Source: Hydractinia symbiolongicarpus
Lineage: Eukaryota > Cnidaria > Hydrozoa > Anthoathecata > Hydractiniidae
Reading direction: 5' to 3'
Assembly (NCBI RefSeq): GCF_029227915.1
Contig: NC_079876.1
Location: 38,671,828-38,735,827, forward strand
Length of the DNA stretch: 64,000 bases
In this document: piece after piece, positions 26,701-37,733 of the stretch
How positions within the stretch are numbered: position 1 is the stretch's first letter
How the letters are laid out: the number at the start of each line of letters is the position of its first letter
Position numbers and translations under genes: made by a program
Notes under the pieces: generated by a model
Database searches by the model: none
Seen by the model: only the letters and a program-made list of their open reading frames with translations
Told to the model about the DNA's origin: nothing

Positions 26701-28992
26701 TTACGGGAAGTCACGGGATTTCGTTTGCCGGCGATTAAACCTCTTTTATTAAGCGTCTCATCAAAAATGAAAACATTTTTGAAAACTGCAAGTCTCATAC
26801 GTTTTAGTGGTGAAAAGATAATTGAAAAATTCGTTTGGGAAATGAGTTTACTCACAGGGTACTTTCTTTGTATACATTCGACTATACGGGCCAAGCCCGG
26901 GATTTACGGGAAATCGCGGGTTTTCGTTTGCCGGCGATTAAACCACTTTCATTAAGCGTCTCATCAAAAATGAAATTATTTCTGAAAACTACAAGTCTCA
27001 TGCGTTTTAGTGGTGAAAATTAATTTAAAAAATCGTTCGGGAAATGAGTTTACTCCCTGGATACTTTCTTTGTATACTTTTGACTATACGGGCCGAGTCC
27101 GGGATTTACGGGAAGTCGCGGGTTTTCGTTTGCCGGCGAATAAACTTCTTTTATTCAGCGTTTCATCAAAAATGAAAATATTTTTAAATACTACAAGTCT
27201 CATGGGCTTTAGTGGTGAAATAATAATTTAAAAAATCGTTCGGGAAATGAGTTTACACCCTGGGTACTTTCTTTGTATACTTTTGACTATACGGGCCGAG
27301 TCCGGGATTTTAAGGGAAATCGCAGGTTTCCGTTTGCCGGCGATTAAACTCCTTTTATTCAGCGTCTCATCAAAAATGAAAACATTTTTGAAAACTACAA
27401 GTCTCATGCGTTTTAGTGGTGAAAAAATAATTTAAAAAATCGTTCGGGAAACGAGTTTACACCCTGGGTACTTTCTTTGTATACTTTTGACTATACGGGC
27501 CGAGTCCGGGATTTACGGGAAATCGCAGGTTTTCGTTTGCCGGCGATTAAACTTCTTTTATTCAGCGTCTCATCAAAAATGAAAACATTTTTGAAAACTA
27601 CAAGTCTCATGCGTTTTAGTGGTGAAAAAATAATTTAAAAAATCGTTCGGGAAATGAGTTTACTCCCTGGGTACTTTCTTTGTATACTTTTGACTATGCG
27701 GGCCGAGTCCGGGGTTTACGGGAAATGGCGGGTTTTCGTTTCCTGGCGATTAAACTTCTTTTATTCAGGGTCTCATCAAAAATGAAAACATTTTTGGAAA
27801 CTACAAGTCTCAAGCGTTTTAGTGGTGAAAAGATAATTTAAAAAATCGTTTTGGAAATGAGTTTACTCACAGGGTACTTTCTTTGTATACATTCGACTAT
27901 ACGGGCCAAGCCCGGGATTAACGGGAAATGGCGGGTTTTCGTTTGCCGGCGATTAAACCACTTTCATTAAGAGTCTCATCAAAAATGAAAACATTTCTGA
28001 AAACTACAAATCTCATGCGTTTTAGTGGTGAAAAAATAATTTAAAAATTCGTTCGGGAAATGAGTTTACTCACTGGGTACTTTCCTTGTATACTTTTGAC
28101 TATACGGGCCGAGTGCGGGATTTACGGGAAATCGCGGGTTTTCGTTTGCCGGCGATTAAACTTCTTTTATTCAGCGTCTCATCAAAAATGAAAACATTTT
28201 TAAAAACTACAAGTCTCATGGGCTTTAGTGGTGAAATAATAATTTAAAAAATCGTTTGGGAAATGAGTTTACTCCCTGGGTACTTTCTTTGTATACTTTT
28301 GACTCTACGGGCCGAGTCCGGGGTTTACGGGAAATGGCGGGTTTTCGTTTGCCGGCGATTAAACTTCTTTTATTCAGCGTCTCATCAAAAATGAAAACAT
28401 TTTTGAAAACTACAAGTCTCATGCGTTTTAGTGGTGAAAAGATAATTTAAAAAATCGTTTTGGAAATGAATTTACTCACAGGGTAATTTCTTTGTATACA
28501 TTCGATTATACGGGCCAAGCCCGGAATTTACGGGAAGTCACGGGATTTCGTTTGCCGACGATTAAACCTCTTTTATTAAGCGTGTCATCAAAAATGAAAA
28601 CATTTTTGAAAACTGCAAGTCTCATACGTTTTAGTGGTGAAAAGATAATTGAAAAAATCGTTTCGGAAATGAGTTTACTCACAGGGTACTTTCTTTGTAT
28701 ACATTCGACTATACGGGCCAAGGCCGGGATTTACGGGAAATCGCGGGTTTTCGTTTGCCGGCGATTAAACCACTTTCATTAAGCGTCTCATCAAAAATGA
28801 AAACATTTCTGAAAACTACAAGTCTCATGCGTTTTAATGGTGAAAATTAATTTAAAAAATCGTTCGGGAAATGAGTTTACACCCCGGAAACTTTATTTGT
28901 ATACTTTTGACTATACGGGCCGAGTCCGGGATTTACGGGAAGTCGCAAGTTTTCGTTTGCCGGCGATTAAACGTTTTTTATTCAGCGTCTCA

Positions 28993-29014
28993 TCAAAAAT
29001 GAAAACATTTTTGA
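28993..29014 (+). other. 9-bp perfect dyad with AAAA loop, one per monomer
   Basis: TCAAAAATG at 28,993-29,001 is the exact reverse complement of CATTTTTGA at 29,006-29,014, separated only by AAAA. The same dyad sits at the same phase in every unit ending ATCAAAAATG and starting CATTTTTGAAAAC. Units starting CATTTTTAAAAAC keep the inner 7 bp with one mismatch outside, and B-flanking units with CATTTCTG have an interrupted stem. Given for one monomer as an example; hairpin or cruciform formation is inference. Confidence 0.85.
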
Positions 29015-29208
29015 AAACTACAAGTCTCATGCGTTTTAGTGGTGAAAAAATAATTTAAAAAATCGTTCGGGAAATGAGTTTACTCCCTGGGTACTTTCTT
29101 TGTATACTTTTGACTATACGGGCCGAGTCCGGGATTTACGGGAAGTCGCGGGTTTTCGTTTGCCGGCGAATAAACTTCTTTTATTCAGCGTCTCATCAAA
29201 AATGAAAA
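29006..29208 (+). repeat. Representative type A monomer
   Basis: This 203-bp unit shows the type A diagnostic bases: GTTCGGGAAATGAG, CTCCCTGGGTAC, TATACTTTTGAC, CCGAGTCCGGG, and a right part reading AAACTTCTTTTATTCAGCG. It departs from the common A form at GAAGTCGCGGG (often GAAATCGCAGG) and GCGAATAAAC (usually GCGATTAAAC). The GTATAC and GCCGGC palindromes are present, as in nearly all units. Hand count of a closely related A unit gives 35 C and 41 G in 203 bp. Type A is the more frequent class in most of the window and has local subvariants such as CATGGGCTTTAG with GAAATAATAATTT, ACTATGCGGG, and GGGGTTTACGGGAAATGG. Confidence 0.9.
29119..29152 (+). other. Four helically spaced CGGG motifs, G4-like
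   Basis: CGGG begins at 29,119, 29,130, 29,139 and 29,149, giving spacings of 11, 9 and 10 bp, close to one DNA turn each. Read as G-tracts this is GGG-N8-GGG-N6-GGG-N7-GGG. The first loop is one base over the usual 7-nt limit, so it is a weak quadruplex candidate, and C-runs in the first loop could compete. The motif recurs in every unit that has GCGGG before TTTTCG. Units with GCAGG lose the fourth tract. Example monomer only. Confidence 0.7.
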
Positions 29209-32200
29209 TATTTTTAAATACTACAAGTCTCATGGGCTTTAGTGGTGAAATAATAATTTAAAAAATCGTTCGGGAAATGAGTTTACACCCTGGGTACTTT
29301 CTTTGTATACTTTTGACTATACGGGCCGAGTCCGGGATTTACGGGAAATCGCAGGCTTTCGTTTGCCGGCGATTAAACTCCTTTTATTCAGCGTCTCATC
29401 AAAAATGAAAACATTTTTGAAAACTACAAGTCTCATGCGTTTTAGTGGTGAAAAGATAATTTAAAAAATCGTTTTGGAAATGAGTTTACTCACAGGGTAC
29501 TTTCTTTGTATACATTCGACTATACGGGCCAAGCCCGGGATTAACGGGAAATGGCGGGTTTTCGTTTGCCGGCGATTAAACCACTTTCATTAAGAGTCTC
29601 ATCAAAAATGAAAACATTTCTGAAAACTACAAATCTCATGCGTTTTAGTGGTGAAAAAATAATTTAAAAATTCGTTCGGGAAATGAGTTTACTCACTGGG
29701 TACTTTCCTTGTATACTTTTGACTATACGGGCCGAGTGCGGGATTTACGGGAAATCGCGGGTTTTCGTTTGCCGGCGATTAAACTTCTTTTATTCAGCGT
29801 CTCATCAAAAATGAAAACATTTTTAAAAACTACAAGTCTCATGGGCTTTAGTGGTGAAATAATAATTTAAAAAATCTTTTGGGAAATGAGTTTACTCCCT
29901 GGGTACTTTCTTTGTATACTTTTGACTCTACGGGCCGAGTCCGGGGTTTACGGGAAATGGCGGGTTTTCGTTTGCCGGCGATTAAACTTCTTTTATTCAG
30001 CGTCTCATCAAAAATGAAAACATTTTTGAAAACTACAAGTCTCATGCGTTTTAGTGGTGAAAAGATAATTTAAAAAATCGTTTTGGAAATGAATTTACTC
30101 ACAGGGTAATTTCTTTGTATACATTCGATTATACGGGCCAAGCCCGGAATTTACGGGAAGTCACGGGATTTCGTTTGCCGACGATTAAACCTCTTTTATT
30201 AAGCGTGTCATCAAAAATGAAAACATTTTTGAAAACTGCAAGTCTCATACGTTTTAGTGGTGAAAAGATAATTGAAAAAATCGTTTCGGAAATGAGTTTA
30301 CTCACAGGGTACTTTCTTTGTATACATTCGACTATACGGGCCAAGGCCGGGATTTACGGGAAATCGCGGGTTTTCGTTTGCCGGCGATTAAACCACTTTC
30401 ATTAAGCGTCTCATCAAAAATGAAAACATTTCTGAAAACTACAAGTCTCATGCGTTTTAATGGTGAAAATTAATTTAAAAAATCGTTCGGGAAATGAGTT
30501 TACACCCCGGAAACTTTATTTGTATACTTTTGACTATACGGGCCGAGTCCGGGATTTACGGGAAGTCGCAAGTTTTCGTTTGCCGGCGATTAAACGTTTT
30601 TTATTCAGCGTCTCATCAAAAATGAAAACATTTTTGAAAACTACAAGTCTCATGCGTTTTAGTGGTGAAAAAATAATTTAAAAAATCGTTCGGGAAATGA
30701 GTTTACTCCCTGGGTACTTTCTTTGTATACTTTTGACTATACGGGCCGAGTCCGGGATTTACGGGAAGTCGCGGGTTTTCGTTTGCCGGCGAATAAACTT
30801 CTTTTATTCAGCGTCTCATCAAAAATGAAAATATTTTTAAATACTACAAGTCTCATGGGCTTTAGTGGTGAAATAATAATTTAAAAAATCGTTCGGGAAA
30901 TGAGTTTACACCCTGGGTACTTTCTTTGTATACTTTTGACTATACGGGCCGAGTCCGGGATTTACGGGAAATCGCAGGCTTTCGTTTGCCGGCGATTAAA
31001 CTCCTTTTATTCAGCGTCTCATCAAAAATGAAAACATTTTTGAAAACTACAAGTCTCATGCGTTTTAGTGGTGAAAAGATAATTTAAAAAATCGTTTTGG
31101 AAATGAGTTTACTCACAGGGTACTTTCTTTGTATACATTCGACTATACGGGCCAAGCCCGGGATTAACGGGAAATGGCGGGTTTTCGTTTGCCGGCGATT
31201 AAACCACTTTCATTAAGAGTCTCATCAAAAATGAAAACATTTCTGAAAACTACAAATCTCATGCGTTTTAGTGGTGAAAAAATAATTTAAAAATTCGTTC
31301 GGGAAATGAGTTTACTCACTGGGTACTTTCCTTGTATACTTTTGACTATACGGGCCGAGTGCGGGATTTACGGGAAATCGCGGGTTTTCGTTTGCCGGCG
31401 ATTAAACTTCTTTTATTCAGCGTCTCATCAAAAATGAAAACATTTTTAAAAACTACAAGTCTCATGGGCTTTAGTGGTGAAATAATAATTTAAAAAATCG
31501 TTTGGGAAATGAGTTTACTCCCTGGGTACTTTCTTTGTATACTTTTGACTCTACGGGCCGAGTCCGGGGTTTACGGGAAATGGCGGGTTTTCGTTTGCCG
31601 GCGATTAAACTTCTTTTATTCAGCGTCTCATCAAAAATGAAAACATTTTTGAAAACTACAAGTCTCATGCGTTTTAGTGGTGAAAAGATAATTTAAAAAA
31701 TCGTTTTGGAAATGAATTTACTCACAGGGTACCTTCTTTGTATACATTCGATTATACGGGCCAAGCCCGGAATTTACGGGAAGTCACGGGATTTCGTTTG
31801 CCGACGATTAAACCTCTTTTATTAAGCGTGTCATCAAAAATGAAAACATTTTTGAAAACTGCAAGTCTCATACGTTTTAGTGGTGAAAAGATAATTGAAA
31901 AAATCGTTTCGGAAATGAGTTTACTCACAGGGTACTTTCTTTGTATACATTCGACTATACGGGCCAAGGCCGGGATTTACGGGAAATCGCGGGTTTTCGT
32001 TTGCCGGCGATTAAACCACTTTCATTAAGCGTCTCATCAAAAATGAAAACATTTCTGAAAACTACAAGTCTCATGCGTTTTAATGGTGAAAATTAATTTA
32101 AAAAATCGTTCGGGAAATGAGTTTACACCCCGGAAACTTTATTTGTATACTTTTGACTATACGGGCCGAGTCCGGGATTTACGGGAAGTCGCAAGTTTTC

Positions 32201-32657
32201 GTTTGCCGGCGATTAAACGTTTTTTATTCAGCGTCTCATCAAAAATGAAAACATTTTTGAAAACTACAAGTCTCATGCGTTTTAGTGGTGAAAAAATAAT
32301 TTAAAAAATCGTTCGGGAAATGAGTTTACTCCCTGGGTACTTTCTTTGTATACTTTTGACTATACGGGCCGAGTCCGGGATTTACGGGAAGTCGCGGGTT
32401 TTCGTTTGCCGGCGAATAAACTTCTTTTATTCAGCGTCTCATCAAAAATGAAAATATTTTTAAATACTACAAGTCTCATGGGCTTTAGTGGTGAAATAAT
32501 AATTTAAAAAATCGTTCGGGAAATGAGTTTACACCCTGGGTACTTTCTTTGTATACTTTTGACTATACGGGCCGAGTCCGGGATTTACGGGAAATCGCAG
32601 GCTTTCGTTTGCCGGCGATTAAACTCCTTTTATTCAGCGTCTCATCAAAAATGAAAA

Positions 32658-35600
32658 CATTTTTGAAAACTACAAGTCTCATGCGTTTAAGTGGTGAAAA
32701 AATAATTTAAAAAATCGTTCGTGAAATGAGTTTACTCCGTGGGTACTTTCTTTGTATACTTTTGACTATGCGGGTCGAGTCCGGGGTTTTCGGGAAATGG
32801 CGGGTTTTCGTTTGCCGGCGATTAAACTTCTTTTATTCAGCGTCTCATCAAAAATGAAAACATTTTTGAAAACTACAAGTCTCAAGCGTTTTAGTGGTGA
32901 AAAGATAATTTAAAAAATCGTTTTGGAAATGAGTTTACTCACAGGGTACTTTCTTTGTATACATTCGACTATACGGGCCGAGTCCGGGATTTACGGGAAA
33001 TCGCGGGTTTTCGTTTGCCGGCGATTAAACTTCTTTTAATCAGCGTCTCATCAAAAATGAAAACATTTTTGAAAACTACAAGTCTCAAGCGTTTTAGTGG
33101 TGAAAAGATAATTTAAAAAATCGTTTTGGAAATGAGTTTACTCACAGGGTACTTTCTTTGTATACATTCGACTATACGGGCCAAGCCCGGGATTTACGGG
33201 AAATGGCGGGCTTTCGTTTGCCGGCGATTAAACCACTTTCATTAAGTGTCTCATCAAAAATGAAAAACTTTCAGAAAACTACAAATCTCATGCGTTTTAG
33301 TGGTGAAAAAATAATTTAAAAATTTGTTCGGGAAATGAGTTTACTCACTGGGTACTTTCCTTGTATACTTTTGACTATACGGGCCGAGTCCGGGATTTAC
33401 GGGAAATCGCGGGTTTTCGTTTGCCGGCGATTAAACTTCTTTTATTCAGCGTCTCATCAAAAATAAAAACATTTTTAAAAACTACAAGTCTCATGGGCTT
33501 TAGTGGTGAAATAATAATTTAAAAAATCGTTTGGGAAATGAGTTTACTCCCTGGGTACTTTCTTTGTATACTTTTGACTATACGGGCCGAGTCCGGGATT
33601 TACGGGAAGTCGCGGGTTTTCGTTTGCCGGCGATTAAACTTCTTTTATTCAGCGTCTCATCAAAAATGAAAATATTTTTAAATACTACAAGTCTCATGCG
33701 TTTTAGTGGTGAAAAAATAATTTAAAAATTCGTTCGGGAAATGAGTTTACTCACTGGGTACTTTCCTTGTATACTTTTGACTATACGGGCCGAGTCCGGG
33801 ATTTACGGGAAATCGCGGGTTTTCGTTTGCCGGCGATTAAACTGCTTTTATTCAGCGTCTCATCAAAATAAAAACATTTTTAAAAACTACAAGTCTCATG
33901 GGCTTTAGTGGTGAAATAATAATTTAAAAAATCGTTTGGGAAATGAGTTTACTCCCTGGGTACTTTCTTTGTATACTTTTGACTATACGGGCCGAGTCCG
34001 GGGTTTACGGGAAATGGCGGGTTTTCGTTTGCCGGCGATTAAACTTCTTTTATTCAGCGTCTCATCAAAAATGAAAACATTTTCTGAAAACTACAAGTCT
34101 CATGCGTTTTAGTGGTGAAAAGATAATTTAAAAAATCGTTTTGGAAATGAGTTTACTCACAGGGTAATTTCTTTGTATACATTCGACTATACGGGCCAAG
34201 CCCGGGATTTACGGGAAATCGCGGGTTTTCGTTTGCCGGCGATTAAACCACTTTCATTAAGCGTCTCATCAAAAATGAAAACATTTCTGAAAACTACAAG
34301 TCTCATGCGTTTTAGTGGTGAAAAAATAATTTAAACATTCGTTCGGGAAATGAGTTTACTCACTGGGTACTTTCCTTGTATACTTTTGACTATACGGGCC
34401 GAGTCCGGGATTTACGGGAAATCGCGGGTTTTCTTTTGCCGGCGATTAAACTTCTTTTATTCAGCGTCTCATCAAAAATGAAAACATTTTTAAAAACTAC
34501 AAGTCTCATGGGCTCTAGTGGTGAAATAATAATTTAAAAAATCGTTTGGGAAATGAGTTTACTCCCTGGGTACTTTCTTTGTATACTTTTGACTATACGG
34601 GCCGAGTCCAGGGTTTACGGGAAATGGCGGGTTTTCGTTTGCCGGCGATTAAACTTCTTTTATTCAGCGTCTCATCAAAAATGAAAACATTTTTGAAAAC
34701 TACAAGTCTCATGCGTTTTAGTGGTGAAAAGATAATTTAAAAAATCGTTCTGGAAATGAATTTACTCACAGGGTACTTTCTTTGTATACATTCGACTATA
34801 CGGGCCAAACCCGGGATTTACGGGAAACCGCGGGTTTTCGTTTGCCGGCGATTAAACCACTTTCATTAAGCGTCTCATCAAAAATGAAAACATTTCTGAA
34901 AACTACAAGTCTCATGCGTTTTAGTGGTGAAATATAATTTAAAAAATCGTTCGGGAAATGAGTTTACTCCCTGGATACTTTCTTTGTATACTTTTGACTA
35001 TACGGGCCGAGTCCGGGATTTACGGGAAGTCGCAGGTTTTTCGTTTGCCGGAATTAAACTTCTTTTATTCAGCGTCTCATCAAAAATGAAAACATTTTTA
35101 AAAACTACAAGTCTCATGGGCTTTAGTGGTGAAATAATAATTTAAAAAATCGTTCGGGAAATGAGTTTACACCCCGGGTACTTTCTTTGTATACTTTTGA
35201 CTATACGGGCCGAGTCCGGGATTTACGGGAAATCGCAGGTTTTCGTTTGCCGGCGATTAAACTTTTTTTATTCAGCGTCTCATCAAAAATGAAAACATTT
35301 TTTTAAAACTACAAGTCTCATGCGTTTTAGTGGTGAAAAAATAATTTAAAAAATCGTTCGGGAAATGAGTTTACTCCCTGGGTACTTTCTTTGTATACTT
35401 TTGACTATACGGGCCGAGTCCGGGATTTACGGGAAGTCGCGGGTTTTCGTTTGCCGGCGATTAAACTTCTTTTATTCAGCGTCTCATCAAAAATGAAAAT
35501 ATTTTTAAATACTACAAGTCTCATGGGCTTTAGTGGTGAAATAATAATTTAAAAAATCGTTCGGGAAATGAGTTTACACCCTGGGTACTTTCTTTGTATA

Positions 35601-35905
35601 CTTTTGACTATACGGGCCGAGTCCGGGATTTACGGGAAATCGCTGGTTTTCGTTTGCCGGCGATTAAACTCCTTTTATTCAGCGTCTCATCAAAAATGAA
35701 AACATTTTTGAAAACTACAAGTCTCATGCGTTTTAGTGGTGAAAAAATAATTTAAAAAATCGTTCGGGAAATGAGTTTACTCCCTGGGTACTTTCTTTGT
35801 ATACTTTTGACTATGCGGGCCGAGTCCGGGGTTTTCGGGAAATGGCGGGTTTTCGTTTGCCGGCGATTAAACTTCTTTTATTCAGCGTCTCATCAAAAAT
35901 GAAAA
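32658..35905. repeat. Mixed monomers including A/B hybrids
   Basis: Sixteen monomers without one dominant HOR. 32,861-33,063 is a clear B-left/A-right hybrid. Units of the series CTCACTGGG (AAATAAAAAC) / GTTTGGG (GGGGTTTACGGG) / B recur loosely and become the regular trimer further right. 34,880-35,900 repeats the variant order of the nonamer and tetramer (GAAATATAATTT with CTGGATAC, CACCCCGGG, CATTTTTTTAAAAC). Private changes include TTTTTCGTTTGCCGGAATTAAAC at about 35,038. Confidence 0.75.
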
Positions 35906-37733
35906 CATTTTTGAAAACTACAAGTCTCAAGCGTTTTAGTGGTGAAAAGATAATTTAAAAAATCGTTTTGGAAATGAGTTTACTCACAGGGTACTTTCTT
36001 TGTATACATTCGACTATACGGGCCAAGCCCGGGATTTACGGGAAATGGCGGGTTTTCGTTTGCCGGCGATTAAACCACTTTCATTAAGCGTCTCATCAAA
36101 AATGAAAACATTTCTGAAAACTACAAATCTCATGCGTTTTAGTGGTGAAAAAATAATTTAAAAATTCGTTCGGGAAATGAGTTTACTCACTGGGTACTTT
36201 CCTTGTATACTTTTGACTATACGGGCCAAGTCCGGGATTTACGGGAAATCGCGGGTTTTCGTTTGCCGGCGATTAAACTGCTTTTATTCAGCGTCTCATC
36301 AAAAATAAAAACATTTTTAAAAACTACAAGTCTCATGGGCTTTAGTGGTGAAATAATAATTTAAAAAATCGTTTGGGAAATGAGTTTACTCCCTGGGTAC
36401 TTTCTTTGTATACTTTTGACTATACGGGCCGAGTCCGGGGTTTACGGGAAATGGCGGGTTTTCGTTTGCCGGCGATTAAACTTCTTTTATTCAGCGTCTC
36501 ATCAAAAATGAAAACATTTTTGAAAACTACAAGTCTCAAGCGTTTTAGTGGTGAAAAGATAATTTAAAAAATCGTTTTGGAAATGAGTTTACTCACAGGG
36601 TACTTTCTTTGTATACATTCGACTATACGGGCCAAGCCCGGGATTTACGGGAAATGGCGGGTTTTCGTTTGCCGGCGATTAAACCACTTTCATTAAGCGT
36701 CTCATCAAAAATGAAAACATTTCTGAAAACTACAAATCTCATGCGTTTTAGTGGTGAAAAAATAATTTAAAAATTCGTTCGGGAAATGAGTTTACTCACT
36801 GGGTACTTTCCTTGTATACTTTTGACTATACGGGCCAAGTCCGGGATTTACGGGAAATCGCGGGTTTTCGTTTGCCGGCGATTAAACTGCTTTTATTCAG
36901 CGTCTCATCAAAAATAAAAACATTTTTAAAAACTACAAGTCTCATGGGCTTTAGTGGTGAAATAATAATTTAAAAAATCGTTTGGGAAATGAGTTTACTC
37001 CCTGGGTACTTTCTTTGTATACTTTTGACTATACGGGCCGAGTCCGGGGTTTACGGGAAATGGCGGGTTTTCGTTTGCCGGCGATTAAACTTCTTTTATT
37101 CAGCGTCTCATCAAAAATGAAAACATTTTCTGAAAACTACAAGTCTCATGCGTTTTAGTGGTGAAAAGATAATTTAAAAAATCGTTTTGGAAATGGGTTT
37201 ACTCACAGGGTACTTTCTTTGTATACATTCGACTATACGGGCCAAGCCCGGGATTTACGGGAAATGGCGGGTTTTCGTTTGCCGGCGATTAAACCACTTT
37301 CATTAAGCGTCTCATCAAAAATGAAAACATTTCTGAAAACTACAAATCTCATGCGTTTTAGTGGTGAAAAAATAATTTAAAAATTCGTTCGGGAAATGAG
37401 TTTACTCACTGGGTACTTTCCTTGTATACTTTTGACTATACGGGCCGAGTCCGGGATTTACGGGAAATCGCGGGTTTTCGTTTGCCGGCGATTAAACTGC
37501 TTTTATTCAGCGTCTCATCAAAAATAAAAACATTTTTAAAAACTACAAGTCTCATGGGCTTTAGTGGTGAAATAATAATTTAAAAAATCGTTTGGGAAAT
37601 GAGTTTACTCCCTGGGTACTTTCTTTGTATACTTTTGACTATACGGGCCGAGTCCGGGGTTTACGGGAAATGGCGGGTTTTCGTTTGCCGGCGATTAAAC
37701 TTCTTTTATTCAGCGTCTCATCAAAAATGAAAA
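35906..37733. repeat. Trimer HOR, three copies of 609-610 bp
   Basis: Copies at 35,906-36,514, 36,515-37,123 and 37,124-37,733. The order is a B unit (AAATGGCGGG, CAAATCTCATGCG), an A unit with ATTCGTTCGGG, CTCACTGGGTACTTTCC, CTGCTTTTATTC and AAATAAAAAC, and an A unit with GTTTGGG and GGGGTTTACGGG. Copies 1 and 2 share GGGCCAAGTCCGGG. Copy 3 has GGGCCGAGTCC, an inserted C (CATTTTCTG) at its start, and GAAATGGGTTTACTC. 609 bp is divisible by 3, but stops remain in all frames. Confidence 0.9.

Larger units (their letters stand above)
23729..29208. repeat. Nonamer HOR, three copies of about 1,827 bp
   Basis: Copies at 23,729-25,555, 25,556-27,382 and 27,383-29,208. Shared features include TTTACACCCTGGG, ACTATGCGGG with TTCAGGGTCTC, a B unit with CAAATCTCATGCG, CTCACTGGGTACTTTCC, GTTTGGG with GGGGTTTACGGG, and the pair GTCACGGGATTTCG / ATACGTTTTAG...ATAATTGAAAAA. 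In that pair the stop-rich TAATTTAAA is changed to TAATTGAAA, so one frame runs through two units. Copies 1 and 2 share TTTACCGGAAATGG, exactly 1,827 bp apart. Copy 1 differs most around 25,190-25,400. Copy 3 overlaps the first octamer. Confidence 0.87.
27789..32657. repeat. Octamer HOR, three near-identical copies of 1,623 bp
   Basis: Copies at 27,789-29,411, 29,412-31,034 and 31,035-32,657. The unit is the nonamer minus the ACTATGCGGG/TTCAGGGTCTC monomer. Constant markers are GGGATTAACGGG (27,916, 29,539, 31,162), GAGTGCGGG, GACTCTACGGGCC, CCGGAATTTACGGGAAGTC, CACCCCGGAAACTTTATTTG and GCAGGCTTTCG. By eye the copies differ at very few places: the first ~30 bp of copy 1, ATCTTTTGGG in copy 2 (about 29,877), and GGGTACCTTC in copy 3 (about 31,730) against GGGTAATTTC. 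This is among the most recently amplified blocks in the window (inference from identity). Confidence 0.93.

Noticed and set aside
33460-33480. AATAAA-type polyadenylation signals (AAAATAAAAAC, GCGAATAAAC) and A/T-rich TATA-like stretches
   Set aside because: They are sporadic single-base variants of the AT-rich parts of the monomer, without any transcript unit around them.
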